Positions 35,253 to 44,555 of a stretch of 64,000 nucleotides of DNA are shown piece by piece; within the stretch, counting starts at the first letter, position 1; every line of letters begins with the position of its first letter. This stretch comes from Halodesulfovibrio spirochaetisodalis (GTDB lineage: Bacteria > Desulfobacterota > Desulfovibrionia > Desulfovibrionales > Desulfovibrionaceae): positions 114,962 to 178,961 of the forward strand of contig NZ_JXMS01000009.1 in NCBI RefSeq assembly GCF_001672295.1, read 5' to 3'. The notes beneath the pieces were generated by a model that saw only the letters and a program-made list of their open reading frames with translations, ran no database searches and was not told the DNA's origin. A program made the translations under genes and the position numbers.

Positions 35253-35483
35253 CTATTTTTTAAGCTTGGAGAGAGTGGATTTTCCTTTTTTGGCGCTCTT
35301 CAAGCTTTTTTTGCCTTGCTTCAGTTTGTTGTTTTTTACCAGCTTGCCGGTTTTACCTGCTTTTAGAGACTTGGATGTCGCAGATTTACCAGATTTAGAC
35401 AGGTCAAATGCAAAAGCAGATGAACAAGCCATAGCGCTGGTGAGCAGCATGGCGCAAAGCGTAATAGATAGGAGTTTTTTCAT
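35253..35483 (-). CDS. Small secreted Lys/Ser-rich protein
   Basis: A 76-aa protein: signal peptide MKKLLSITLCAMLLTSAMAC..AFA, then about 50 residues of FDLSKSGKSATSKSLKAGKTGKL-like sequence with almost only Lys, Ser, Gly, Leu and Thr. The predicted mature peptide is strongly cationic. Its signal peptide and upstream leader are near-copies of those of the 570-aa secreted protein at 33437-35149. Function unknown; possible nucleic-acid- or surface-binding peptide. Confidence 0.65.
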   Translation of the reverse strand: MKKLLSITLCAMLLTSAMACSSAFAFDLSKSGKSATSKSLKAGKTGKLVKNNKLKQGKKSLKSAKKGKSTLSKLKK

Positions 35484-35604
35484 AGTAATTTCTCAACTTT
35501 GTTAGGGGAATAACGTAAATGCTGGGGCTATGTACCCTGAGCAAAGCGAAAAATACTACCTTGGGAGGGAGAAAAACTATTGTGAGAAGGAGAAATCTAA
35601 CGTG

Positions 35605-36591
35605 TTACCGTTTTCGATATTCTGCAGGAGTATGCCCAAACTTCTTTTTGTAGGCTGCAGAAAACGCGCTTGGATTGGAATATCCAACGTGAAGGGCTGC
35701 TTCAGTAACGTTCATGGTTCTGAGGGTGAGCATTTTTTGCGCGGTTTCCATGCGGTAGTTTCGAAGGTAGCCATAGACGGTTTCTCCGAAATACTGTTTG
35801 AATCCGCGTTTTAGTTTGAATTCGTTGATGCCGGACTTCTTTGCCAGTTCTTGAATGGAAGGAGGAGTTGCCATTTGGGAAATCAAAATATCCCGAGCCA
35901 TGCCCAATGCAGCGATGTCGGTAACGGATAACTGAGATGAGCCGGCTTTTGAAAAAGGAGTACCAAAGTCTTCTGTGCTTGTGGCAATAAGCTCAAGAAA
36001 GTGGGATTCGAGCCGTACCCAGTCCCATTGGTTTCGGGTAGGCAGGCTAAGTAACGAGCGCAGAACATGCAGGTTGGCAGAGGAAGCTTTTTGCGGAGCA
36101 CTGACCATATCATCCTGCGTGCCTGTCAGTATGTTCATGAGGTTGTTTTCAGATAGTTCTTTGAGGTCAGGAGAGGAGGCAAACATGTCGTTTTTAATAA
36201 ACATGTAGACCATGTTTGACCATGTGCCCGCACGAAGGCGGGAAGCACAGTTCTCTTCGGGTTTATTTCCCCAGAAAATCTGATTTACATCATGATCAAG
36301 TGCAGATTGTGAGTCCAGTAACTCACTTTGGGTCTGACCTTGAAGTGTAAATGCGCCGAATGTGGATTCAGGCGGAAGAGCACTGTCGTACACCACATGC
36401 AGGTCTTCATGAGGACAGATACATCTATTAATAATCTTAACTTTGTTTCCCAGATTGATGGAATAGGTCCATCCCTTTCCCAGTGATTCGGGAACTGGAA
36501 CTTTATTTGTATACGTATCTGAGTGAATCTCTAAATTTAGATTAGCAAGATAGGTCTCAACAAGGTGTTGTGTGCTGGATGTCTGTGTCAT
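35605..36591 (-). CDS. AraC-family transcriptional regulator (paralogue 1)
   Basis: A 328-aa protein with a C-terminal AraC/XylS double HTH (residues ~225-325): SIQELAKKSGINEFKLKRGFKQYFGETVYGYLRNYRMETAQ and AALHVGYSNPSAFSAAYKKKFGHTPAEYRKR. The N-terminal ~200 residues are of unrecognised type and carry the motif GKGWTYSINLGNKVKIINRCICPHEDL. It shares that whole layout with the next gene, so the two arose by tandem duplication. Effector and targets unknown. Confidence 0.9.
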   Translation of the reverse strand: MTQTSSTQHLVETYLANLNLEIHSDTYTNKVPVPESLGKGWTYSINLGNKVKIINRCICPHEDLHVVYDSALPPESTFGAFTLQGQTQSELLDSQSALDHDVNQIFWGNKPEENCASRLRAGTWSNMVYMFIKNDMFASSPDLKELSENNLMNILTGTQDDMVSAPQKASSANLHVLRSLLSLPTRNQWDWVRLESHFLELIATSTEDFGTPFSKAGSSQLSVTDIAALGMARDILISQMATPPSIQELAKKSGINEFKLKRGFKQYFGETVYGYLRNYRMETAQKMLTLRTMNVTEAALHVGYSNPSAFSAAYKKKFGHTPAEYRKR

Positions 36592-36747
36592 CGGTACGTG
36601 CTACTATGAAAAAATGATGTCGTTTCCCCCCGACTTATTTGCCCACATAAGCCCCCGTAGCCTCCCTATAAATAGAGGAATAGTAAGTCAATAGATAAAA
36701 AGTTTGATATACTAGGTTATTATGCCTAGGAGGAGAGTCGTTTTTTT

Positions 36748-36864
36748 ATGGAAGAAGGGGAGAGTGAAGCTGGCTCAAGTCAGGGGCTTTCTGTGTTGCG
36801 GCGGTCTGCAGTGCTGGCAGAAATTTTGAAATATTATTTGAGTAATTATTTATTTTTTCGGTAG
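36748..36864 (+). CDS. Possible 38-aa small protein
   Basis: An ATG at 36748 follows AGGAGGAGAG (36729-36738) and opens 38 codons, MEEGESEAGSSQGLSVLRRS.., ending in an aromatic tail (YYLSNYLFFR). The upstream AT-rich region could hold a promoter. It overlaps the 3' end of the opposing AraC gene by 19 bases. The strong ribosome site is the only real support. Confidence 0.25.
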   Translation: MEEGESEAGSSQGLSVLRRSAVLAEILKYYLSNYLFFR

Positions 36865-37835
36865 ATAGCTGGTGATACGCCGAATTTTTTTTTGAACGCT
36901 GCCGTAAATGCACTTGGGTTTGAATATCCGACGTGGAGAGCGGCTTCTGTGATATTCATGTGTTTTTTGGCAATTAATGTTGCTGCTGTACTAAGCCGGT
37001 AGTCCCGCAAGTACCCATACACTGTTTCACCAAAATACAGTTTGAAGCCCCGCTTCAGTTTGAATTCATTGATTCCTATCTGCCTTGCGAGTTCCTGTAT
37101 GGATGGCGGTGTTACCATTTGCGCAATAAGAATGTCTCTTGCACAGTCCAATGCACTGATATCTTGTGGAGAAAGTGTTGTAGATGGTTTCTGTAAAACG
37201 GTAGCTCCATACTCTTCAGCACTGTTAGCAAGGACACTGAGAAGGGTAGACTCCAGACGTAACCAACTTTCGTGGCTGTCCAGTGTCATATTCAACAGGC
37301 CATGAATGAGCCGGGTCGTTGAAAAGGACGTTTTTTGTGAAGGACTGACTATCCCTTTCTTTCCTCCAGTAAAGTAAGCCATGAGACCTTTTTCAGATAA
37401 CTCATCCTGCTCTGGAGAGTAGGAAAATATATCTTTCTTTACAAACAGGTGTACCATGTTTGTATATATTCCTGCCGGAAAATAGGACGCACAGTATTCT
37501 TCCGGTTTGTCTCCCCAAAAAGTAGTGCTCTCTTCGTGGCGAAGATTAGATTTAGAGCTCAATAAGTCACTGCGGTAGGCTCCCTGCAGTGTAAATGCAC
37601 CTATGGGAGCGTTGCAGGGCAGATGATTGTCATATCTGACATAGAGATCTTCGTTGGGACAAATGCAGCGGTTGAGGATCTTCATTTTTCCGCCCAGGTC
37701 AATAGAATATGTCCACCCTTTCCCCAGTGCTTTAGGTAAGAGCAATTTTGTAGTGCGTGATTCAGAAGCAATAGTCAGTTCCAGATTGGAAAGGTATTCT
37801 TCAATAAGTTTATATTTGGTTTGGTTCATTTGCAT
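36846..37835 (-). CDS. AraC-family transcriptional regulator (paralogue 2)
   Basis: A 329-aa paralogue of the previous regulator with the same N-terminal motif (GKGWTYSIDLGGKMKILNRCICPNEDL) and a C-terminal double HTH (SIQELARQIGINEFKLKRGFKLYFGETVYGYLRDYR; ALHVGYSNPSAFTAAFKKKFG). The ATG at 37835 is chosen because it aligns exactly with the start of paralogue 1; the frame extends to 37940 but the added residues have no counterpart. Promoter and targets unknown. Confidence 0.87.
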   Translation of the reverse strand: MQMNQTKYKLIEEYLSNLELTIASESRTTKLLLPKALGKGWTYSIDLGGKMKILNRCICPNEDLYVRYDNHLPCNAPIGAFTLQGAYRSDLLSSKSNLRHEESTTFWGDKPEEYCASYFPAGIYTNMVHLFVKKDIFSYSPEQDELSEKGLMAYFTGGKKGIVSPSQKTSFSTTRLIHGLLNMTLDSHESWLRLESTLLSVLANSAEEYGATVLQKPSTTLSPQDISALDCARDILIAQMVTPPSIQELARQIGINEFKLKRGFKLYFGETVYGYLRDYRLSTAATLIAKKHMNITEAALHVGYSNPSAFTAAFKKKFGVSPAIYRKNK

Positions 37836-38009
37836 AGTGGTAAACAATGTTCGCTTTATGGATAACCCACTATAAGTACAAAATATGAAAGTCAATACTA
37901 CATATTTTTGACAGTGAAGAAGATAAGCAGGGCCGCGCATTAGCGAGTGCTGACTTTAGTGGTCAGGATTGTAGGAACTATTTCTTATACTATAATTTGT
38001 TCACAAAAA

Positions 38010-38038
38010 GGCACACAGGGAGGGGAGCCCTGTGTGCC
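38010..38038 (-). terminator. Intrinsic terminator for the Tat-exported HD-like gene
   Basis: GGCACACAGGG pairs perfectly with CCCTGTGTGCC around a 7-base loop. On the minus strand it is followed by TTTTTGTG, so it ends transcription of the gene at 38111-39226. Confidence 0.85.
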
Positions 38039-38110
38039 GATGCGAGCTTATAGCTCAGAGGGATAATGGGGTGAGGGTTAATTGTTCATGTACGTTGCCA
38101 CAATAATTAT

Positions 38111-39226
38111 CTAGCTCGGGGTAACAAGAGAATTAATGGTTCGTACTACAGCATCTTCACCTTTTGTTGCGTAAATTTCGTATACAGACATGATGGTTGC
38201 CTGTGAGAAAATATAGTTACGAAACTTGTTAAACGCTGCTGTGTCAGTTTCGTTAATATTGTAGTGCTTCGCTGCAACATGTTTGACAAGAGGGATAGTC
38301 CACTTGGCAGCAGGTACGGTGAGCACCCAGTCATGGTCGCCCAAATGACAGACAAATCCTTCCTGCCTGCGAGGCAGAGGCAGGGTTTTGCCGCCTTTTT
38401 CAAGCAAGCCGTGTTTAACCGGATCCACTCCGGCAAGGATAGCTGCTGCAGTCAGCCAGCCAACAACTTTGGCTTCATCTTCCGGTGTACGCGGATGGTT
38501 ATGAGCACATGCTTGTGCAACACATACTTCTGCAGGCAGGCCGCGATGGATTGACTCTGCAACGCCTAGAACGTGGTGTTCGCCTGTTCCAGCAAGTTTG
38601 TTCTCGGTTCGTGAGGCACCGTCTTTCTGCCATTGGAAAACCCACGGTTTTTGCATGTCGTGTAGCAGTTGTGAGGCGATGACAGTGTCTTTATCAAGGA
38701 GATAGTCATACACTCCGAGATAGCCGTCTGCTACGGACATGGAAACTCGTACATTGAGATCTGTGTGTGTTGCCAGCCCACCTGGATAGGAATGGTGGCT
38801 CTGGTAGCCGCTGCCCGGTGCAGAGTAAAATGGCTGAGGGGCACGGAAGGCAGAATGGAGAGGGGGGAGAAAGTCGGTAAGGTTTGTGTTGTTGATATAC
38901 CCTTTCGCCTTGAGTTCCTGATAAATTTCTTTTCGCTCGTCTGTTTTGATTCTGCTCATGAAACTTGGTGCAGGGTTATCAAGAATCTGCAGAACACTTT
39001 TGCGCACAGACGGGTTGCGAATAGTTGCGGCATGATCAAGCAGGTTGTGCCATGCAGTCATGACAGCGCCGGACGCTTCAGCCATTTCCTTTGGAGACAT
39101 TGCTGTAATGCGTTGAACACTGGCTGGAGTATAGCCAGCTTTTGCAGATCGTGAATTGAACACAACAGCAGCACCTGCAGCCGCCACACCAAGTTTTAAA
39201 AAATCTCTACGCTCTACGTTTGCCAT
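38111..39226 (-). CDS. Tat-exported HD-domain-like protein
   Basis: A 371-aa protein whose N terminus (ERRDFLKLGVAAAGAAVVFNSRSAKA) is a twin-arginine signal. The mature part has a chain of His/Asp motifs in HD-phosphohydrolase order: HHSYPGGLATHTDL, SQLLHDMQKPW, GTGEHHVLGVAES and CAHNHPRT. Together they suggest a metal-dependent phosphohydrolase fold exported already folded, perhaps with its metal loaded. Cytoplasmic HD enzymes are common, periplasmic ones are not. GAGGAGATCC lies upstream of the ATG. It stands alone, ended by the 38010 terminator. Confidence 0.75.
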   Translation of the reverse strand: MANVERRDFLKLGVAAAGAAVVFNSRSAKAGYTPASVQRITAMSPKEMAEASGAVMTAWHNLLDHAATIRNPSVRKSVLQILDNPAPSFMSRIKTDERKEIYQELKAKGYINNTNLTDFLPPLHSAFRAPQPFYSAPGSGYQSHHSYPGGLATHTDLNVRVSMSVADGYLGVYDYLLDKDTVIASQLLHDMQKPWVFQWQKDGASRTENKLAGTGEHHVLGVAESIHRGLPAEVCVAQACAHNHPRTPEDEAKVVGWLTAAAILAGVDPVKHGLLEKGGKTLPLPRRQEGFVCHLGDHDWVLTVPAAKWTIPLVKHVAAKHYNINETDTAAFNKFRNYIFSQATIMSVYEIYATKGEDAVVRTINSLVTPS

Positions 39227-39389
39227 TGGGATCTCCTCATGGAATAGCTGGTAAATGAAAGTTGAGGGAAGATACCGTCAGGCAATGTGTATAGTGTTAC
39301 GAAGTTTTAGTAATTTTTTTAAGATACTATGACAAAAGTGTGCTGCATTTGCTCTCTGTTATGTTTGATCTGCTTTCAGCGGCAGATGT

Positions 39390-42038
39390 CTATCGTATGC
39401 ACCTTCGGATGAGTTTTTCAAGTTCCACAACAACGATAACTGTTGAGGCAACCCCCAGACAAAGAATCCAATCATCACTGGTTAATGGTCTGGTTCTGAA
39501 TATCCATGCCAGAGAGGATGCATAGACCACAGTGATCTGTGCGCTGACGGCAAGAATCATACTTACCAGCAGGAAGTGGTTGGAGAACGGATTGATCGTA
39601 AAGATGGATGCCCGCTCTGCTCGGGAGTTAATTGCCTGGAAGAACTGAAAGAAAACCATGGTAGTCATGGCAAGGGTTCGGGCTTTCTCCAGATCAACCC
39701 CTTGATCCAGAGCAGTGCTGAAAACAGCATAGACACCAATGGCAATGCAGAAACTGACAATGACTGTGCGTTGGAGCAGTAGAGAGTTTATGATGCCTTC
39801 ACTTGGAGGACGCGGCGAGCGTTGGGTAACATCTGGCTCTCCGGGTTCAAAGGCGAACGCAACGTCCTGCAGGCCATTTGTTACAAGGTTGATCCACAAT
39901 AGTTGTGCAGCCACAAACGGAATAGGTAGGCCGGACATCATCGTGAATAGAATCGACCATACAGCTGCAAGTCCTGTCGGAAGGAGGAAAAAGATAGCCT
40001 TACGCAGGTTGTCAAAAACAATACGGCCTTCCCGAACTGCATGGAATATACTGGAGAAGTTGTCATCAATCAGAACCATATCCGAGGATTCACGCGCGAC
40101 ATCTGTTCCACCTTTGCCCATGGAGACACCAATGTGAGCAGTCTGCAAGGCAGGAGCATCATTCACGCCGTCTCCTGTTACTGCAACAATCTCTCCCTGT
40201 TCTTTTAGCGTGTTAATGATGCGGAATTTATCATCCGGTGCAATTCTGGCAAAAACAGACTCCTGCTGAATAATTTCAGCAAATTCATCATCGTCCATCT
40301 TCGCAAGGCGGGTTCCGGTAATAGCTCCGTTTTCCGTGGCTGTGATCCCGAGCATACGGGCGATGGCTGAAGCTGTGTCTGCATGGTCTCCGGTAATCAT
40401 AACAACACGGATACCTGCAGACTGGCAGTTGGTAACAGCTTCAATGGCTTCCGGTCGTGGCGGATCCATCATCCCTTGTAGGCCGACAAACTTCAAACCG
40501 CTCATAACGTCACTGTCAGTGATAGCAGTTGTTTCCGGCGGCATCTCTTTAACCGCAAAAGCAAGAACTCGCAGACCTTCTGCAGCCATATCGTGTGCTT
40601 GGGTGTGGAGCAGGCTTATGTCTACACCTTCGCAGTGGGCTTCACTGCAGCTGGCCATCAGTCTGTCATGCCCGCCTTTCACAAACATAATCTTTTTGCC
40701 TGCATGTTCATGTAATGTGGCCATATACCCTCTGTCGGATTCAAAGGGCAGAATGGCAATTTCAGGCCATACATGGGCTTCGTTCAGGGTGAGGCCAGCC
40801 TTCAGGGCAGAAACAATCAGAGCCCCTTCTGTAGGATCTCCTTCAACTTCCCAGCTTTCGTTTTCGTGCACAAGACGGGATTCGTTGCATAGCAGACCAA
40901 TGCGTAGCAAATGGCGCAAGGAGTCTGTCAGATGGGCTTCTTCATCCGTTGCTGTTTTGAATTCGCCTTCAGGAATATAGCCTGTGCCGGTAACGGTTAC
41001 TTCGTCCTTGCCGTCAAACAGCTTTGTGACTGTCATGCGGTTAACGGTCAGGGTACCAGTTTTATCAGAACAAATAACCGTGGTGCTGCCTAATGTTTCA
41101 ACGGCTGAGAGTTTTCTGATGACAGCATTATATGATGCCATGCGCTTAACCCCTACAGCCATGGCAATGGTTACGACAATAGGCAGGCCTTCTGGGACGG
41201 TTGCAACAGAAACAGCAACTGCTGTTAAAAACATGTTTTTAATGCTTTCCCCAAGAATAAGACCAAGCACAAAAAGCATGGAAGCGGCACCAAGCACGAG
41301 TACGCCGATTGCTTTTGCCAGTCGCTCAATCTTTTCTTGAATAGGGGCGGCGACTTTGCCGATGGAGCGGATATCCCGTGCGATACCACCGAGCATAGTA
41401 TGGAGGCCGATATCGGTAACAACACCTTTACCGCGTCCGTTTACAACGATTGTGCCCATGAATGCCATATTACGTTGATCACCGGGGGAAAGGTCGTCTT
41501 CTTCGATAAGGTGGGAGCATTTTCCTGAAGGAAGTGATTCCCCAGTGAGCATGGATTCATCAATACGTAGTTCGTTTTCTTCAATAAGGCGGATGTCTGC
41601 GGGAACCATCGCACCGGAAAAGAGCATGACAATGTCGCCGGGTTGCAGCGTTCTGCTGTCAACTTCCATTTCTTTTCCGTCACGCATGACCAGTGCTTTG
41701 GGGGTCACCATTTTCTGGAGGGAGCGGACGCTTTTTTCAGCTTTGGATTCTTGTATGAACCCTATGAGACCGTTCAGTACAACAACAGCGCCGATAACGC
41801 CTGAGTCTATGAATTCACCCAGCATGATCGTTACAGCTGCAGCAATCAGCAGTATGACTACTAAGGGGCTTGTGAGCTGATGGAGAAGGATAGCCAGATA
41901 GTTTACGGCGTCTTCATCGCCGACAACGTTGTCGCCGTATTTGGCTTGGCGTTCTGCTACCTGTTCCCGAGATAATCCTGCGCTATTTGTATCAAGTTCA
42001 GTGAAAATAGTTTCTTCATTTTTCTGATACCACTGCAT
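39390..42038 (-). CDS. P2-type cation-transporting ATPase (Ca2+/cation)
   Basis: An 882-aa P-type ATPase. Actuator motif LTGES (164-168), phosphorylation site DKTGT at Asp325, the helix-4 motif PEGLP (282-286), ITGDHADTA and the hinge TGDGVNDAPAL are intact, and ten helices are expected. TM6 reads NLVTNGLQDVAFAFEPGE, a variant of P2A pumps annotated as cation-transporting ATPases; the ion (Ca2+, or possibly Na+/K+) cannot be fixed. There is no N-terminal metal-binding domain. AAGGAGGG precedes the ATG. Divergent from the terminase gene. Confidence 0.9.
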   Translation of the reverse strand: MQWYQKNEETIFTELDTNSAGLSREQVAERQAKYGDNVVGDEDAVNYLAILLHQLTSPLVVILLIAAAVTIMLGEFIDSGVIGAVVVLNGLIGFIQESKAEKSVRSLQKMVTPKALVMRDGKEMEVDSRTLQPGDIVMLFSGAMVPADIRLIEENELRIDESMLTGESLPSGKCSHLIEEDDLSPGDQRNMAFMGTIVVNGRGKGVVTDIGLHTMLGGIARDIRSIGKVAAPIQEKIERLAKAIGVLVLGAASMLFVLGLILGESIKNMFLTAVAVSVATVPEGLPIVVTIAMAVGVKRMASYNAVIRKLSAVETLGSTTVICSDKTGTLTVNRMTVTKLFDGKDEVTVTGTGYIPEGEFKTATDEEAHLTDSLRHLLRIGLLCNESRLVHENESWEVEGDPTEGALIVSALKAGLTLNEAHVWPEIAILPFESDRGYMATLHEHAGKKIMFVKGGHDRLMASCSEAHCEGVDISLLHTQAHDMAAEGLRVLAFAVKEMPPETTAITDSDVMSGLKFVGLQGMMDPPRPEAIEAVTNCQSAGIRVVMITGDHADTASAIARMLGITATENGAITGTRLAKMDDDEFAEIIQQESVFARIAPDDKFRIINTLKEQGEIVAVTGDGVNDAPALQTAHIGVSMGKGGTDVARESSDMVLIDDNFSSIFHAVREGRIVFDNLRKAIFFLLPTGLAAVWSILFTMMSGLPIPFVAAQLLWINLVTNGLQDVAFAFEPGEPDVTQRSPRPPSEGIINSLLLQRTVIVSFCIAIGVYAVFSTALDQGVDLEKARTLAMTTMVFFQFFQAINSRAERASIFTINPFSNHFLLVSMILAVSAQITVVYASSLAWIFRTRPLTSDDWILCLGVASTVIVVVELEKLIRRCIR

Positions 42039-42255
42039 TGCAACCCTCCTTCATGGCCATTCTTTGTAATATCAGAAAATAGGGCTTCTGTGAAAAGAAC
42101 AGGCAGTTTGCGTAAGTATTTTTTAAAGAACAGGCTGCCCATACTTGCCACGTATACCTGTAAGCACGGTGTAATCCTTCCGATACCATGCTTTTATCTT
42201 CTCGTATGAATAAGGAATGTACACTCCTTTCTGACGGTTGTTGGAAGGAGAGGAT

Positions 42256-43782
42256 ATGGAGTTTGCAAATCGGCATGAGGCTGCTGCTCACTATGCAGAG
42301 TTGTTTAAGATAGCCCGCAAGGATTCTGAGAGCGAAGCTGTCCGGCTTATGGCAGAGCTTGGCAGAAGGGATTTATTTTTTCTGCTTACAAGAATTATGG
42401 GAAGAAAGGATATGGATCAGGACTGGCATTTTGCGCGATGTCAGGAAGTGCAACAGAGTCCTGATGGAAGACTCGATCTATGGGCACGGGAGCATTATAA
42501 ATCGACGATTATTACCTTTGGTCTCACCATTCAGAATATTTTGATTAATCCAGAGGTAACCGTGGGGATATTTTCTCATACCCGCCCCATTGCAAAGGGG
42601 TTTCTTTCGCAAATTAAATACGAGTTTGAACAGAACGAGGTGCTTAAGCGGTGCTATGCAGATGTTCTCTGGGAGTCACCTAAGCGGCAATCGCCTCGCT
42701 GGTCTGTGGATAGCGGCATTGTTGTACGCAGAGAGAAAAACCCGAAAGAGGCCACTGTGGAAGCATGGGGGCTTGTGGATGGCCAGCCCACCGGTAAGCA
42801 TTTTGAAATTCTGGTCTATGATGACGTGGTTACCCGTGATTCTGTTTCCAGCCCAGAAATGATTAGTAAGGTGACAGAATGCTGGGCACTGTCATTGAAC
42901 CTTGGGATGCATGGTGGAAGGCAGCGATACATAGGAACTAGGTATCATTTTAATGACACGTATAAGACCATCATGGAGCGGCAGGGGGCTATCCCCAGAA
43001 TTTATGCAGCAACAGAGAATGGAAAAGCAGATGGTGCTCCGGTTTTTCTTGCTCCGGAAGAGCTTGCAAAAAAGCGCAGACAGATGGGGCCATATGTTTT
43101 TGGCTGTCAGATGCTGCAAGACCCGAAGGCGGACAGTGTGCAGGGATTTAGAGAAGAGTGGCTGCGGTATTGGCAACCGACAGAGCCGGAGCACTGGGAG
43201 CGCATGAACAGATATATAGTGATTGATCCTGCTGGAGAGAAGAAGGCTGGAAGTGATTATACCGTAATGCTGGTTATTGGTCTGGCAGAGGACGGAAACT
43301 ATTATCTTATTGGCGGCGTGCGTGATCGCATGAACCTTACGGAACGTGCTGCCTGTCTTTTTTCGTTACACAGGCAGTATCGTCCTGTTGCGGTGGGATA
43401 TGAGCGATACGGAATGCAGGCAGATATTGAACACCTGCGTTTTGAAATGCAAAATCGGAATTACCGGTTTGATGTGGTTGAGCTTGGCGGTGCAGTACCT
43501 AAGAAGGATCGAATCGGGAAGCTTGTTCCGCTATTTGAGCAAGGGCGTATGTATCTTCCGGTACGGGCACCGTTCAGGGATCAGGAAGGCACATGGCGTG
43601 ATCTTACCAAAGAGTTTGTTTCAGATGAGTATATGGCGTTTCCTGTGAGCACGCATGATGACATGCTCGACTGTATGGCCAGAATTCTTGAACCTGCTCT
43701 TGGAGTTGAGTTTCCATCATTGCTTGAGTCAACTCTCGAACAAGGTGCGTTGGGAAATATGGAGTATGAATTGTATGGGTAG
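42256..43782 (+). CDS. Phage terminase large subunit
   Basis: DNA-packaging motor and nuclease of tailed phages. The 508-aa protein has a podovirus-type P-loop as HYKSTI (Lys82-Ser83-Thr84), Walker B ILVYDD (188-190) and an RNase H-like nuclease domain with Asp324 (IDPAGEKKAGSDYT), Glu383 (GYERYG) and Asp468/Asp469 (STHDDMLD). All catalytic residues appear intact. ATG 42256 follows AAGGAGAGG. It is followed with an 8-base overlap by a GNAT-like gene, and the rest of the phage genes resume 4.6 kb downstream beyond two host genes. No small terminase subunit is seen. Confidence 0.92.
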   Translation: MEFANRHEAAAHYAELFKIARKDSESEAVRLMAELGRRDLFFLLTRIMGRKDMDQDWHFARCQEVQQSPDGRLDLWAREHYKSTIITFGLTIQNILINPEVTVGIFSHTRPIAKGFLSQIKYEFEQNEVLKRCYADVLWESPKRQSPRWSVDSGIVVRREKNPKEATVEAWGLVDGQPTGKHFEILVYDDVVTRDSVSSPEMISKVTECWALSLNLGMHGGRQRYIGTRYHFNDTYKTIMERQGAIPRIYAATENGKADGAPVFLAPEELAKKRRQMGPYVFGCQMLQDPKADSVQGFREEWLRYWQPTEPEHWERMNRYIVIDPAGEKKAGSDYTVMLVIGLAEDGNYYLIGGVRDRMNLTERAACLFSLHRQYRPVAVGYERYGMQADIEHLRFEMQNRNYRFDVVELGGAVPKKDRIGKLVPLFEQGRMYLPVRAPFRDQEGTWRDLTKEFVSDEYMAFPVSTHDDMLDCMARILEPALGVEFPSLLESTLEQGALGNMEYELYG

Positions 43783-44341
43783 TTTTTCAGAAGTTGTTGC
43801 AAAAGAGTATCACATCCGTGCACACATCCCTCAATTGGCAGATTGTTTGACCGAAGAAGAGTTACGAACTCTATGGAAAACACTTTGCTCGGAAGGCAAA
43901 AAAGAAGTTATTTTTTATGATGGTCAAATTGCTGACAGTGATGATTTTATCCAATTTATGCAAGATGATATGAACTATGTATACGTCGCATATGAGGGGG
44001 AGAAGCCTCTGGCATTGGTGTGGGTAAATAACTTCCTTGGAAAGTGTGGAATGATCCATTTTACAATGTTTTACAATTCTAAGGGTAAAGAAGAACTTAT
44101 CGGTTCGTATTTACTGAATTTTCTTCTGTTTTCGAAGAGCGAGGGTGAATTTTGCTTCGATGCCCTCTACGGCCTTACTCCACGGGCATATCGTCATGCT
44201 TTAGCCTTTATTCAAAAGTTAGGTTTTCGATTAGTGACCGAGATGCCTTCGTCAGTTTTTTTTCAAAAAAAAGAAAAAAAGTACCTGAAAAGTGCAGTTT
44301 TATCGATTATTCAGCGTGACTATCTTAACGTGCTAAAATAA
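43775..44341 (+). CDS. GNAT-like protein encoded with the terminase
   Basis: A 188-aa protein starting MGSFSEVVAKEYHIRAHI. The middle (DDMNYVYVAYEGEKPLALVWVNNFLGKCGMIHFTMF) and the end (RAYRHALAFIQKLGFRL) follow the strand and helix order of GNAT N-acetyltransferases, similar in style to phage gp13-like proteins. The acetyl-CoA loop is not clear, so activity is doubtful. Its ATG lies inside the last codons of the terminase gene. T and A tracts and lower GC near its 3' end set it apart slightly. Confidence 0.6.
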   Translation: MGSFSEVVAKEYHIRAHIPQLADCLTEEELRTLWKTLCSEGKKEVIFYDGQIADSDDFIQFMQDDMNYVYVAYEGEKPLALVWVNNFLGKCGMIHFTMFYNSKGKEELIGSYLLNFLLFSKSEGEFCFDALYGLTPRAYRHALAFIQKLGFRLVTEMPSSVFFQKKEKKYLKSAVLSIIQRDYLNVLK

Positions 44342-44527
44342 ATGAAAAAAGCATAAAAAAACAAGAGCTTGTGAAAAGCTTCATTTGTTCGTAACTAATT
44401 GTAAAATAACACTTTTTATTTGATTGGGTGACCAGTTTGTTATGCGCAATGTGCGGTACCATAAGAAAAATGCAAAAAAACACCTCTTGCTTGACCATTC
44501 AGTGTGCAAAGACTGAAAGCCGCCGTG

Positions 44528-44555
44528 TTGACGAAAAGATAAAACAGCGTAACAT
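44528..44555 (+). promoter_or_regulatory. Promoter of the AGCS symporter gene with a long leader
   Basis: TTGACG (44528-44533), 16 bases, then TAACAT (44550-44555) give a good sigma-70 promoter. Transcription would start near 44562, leaving a leader of about 225 nt before the start at 44789. The leader holds a CTTGAAGTGTTTCAAG hairpin and other short repeats but no riboswitch I recognise. Upstream, 44342-44520 is AT-rich with no clear feature. Confidence 0.55.
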
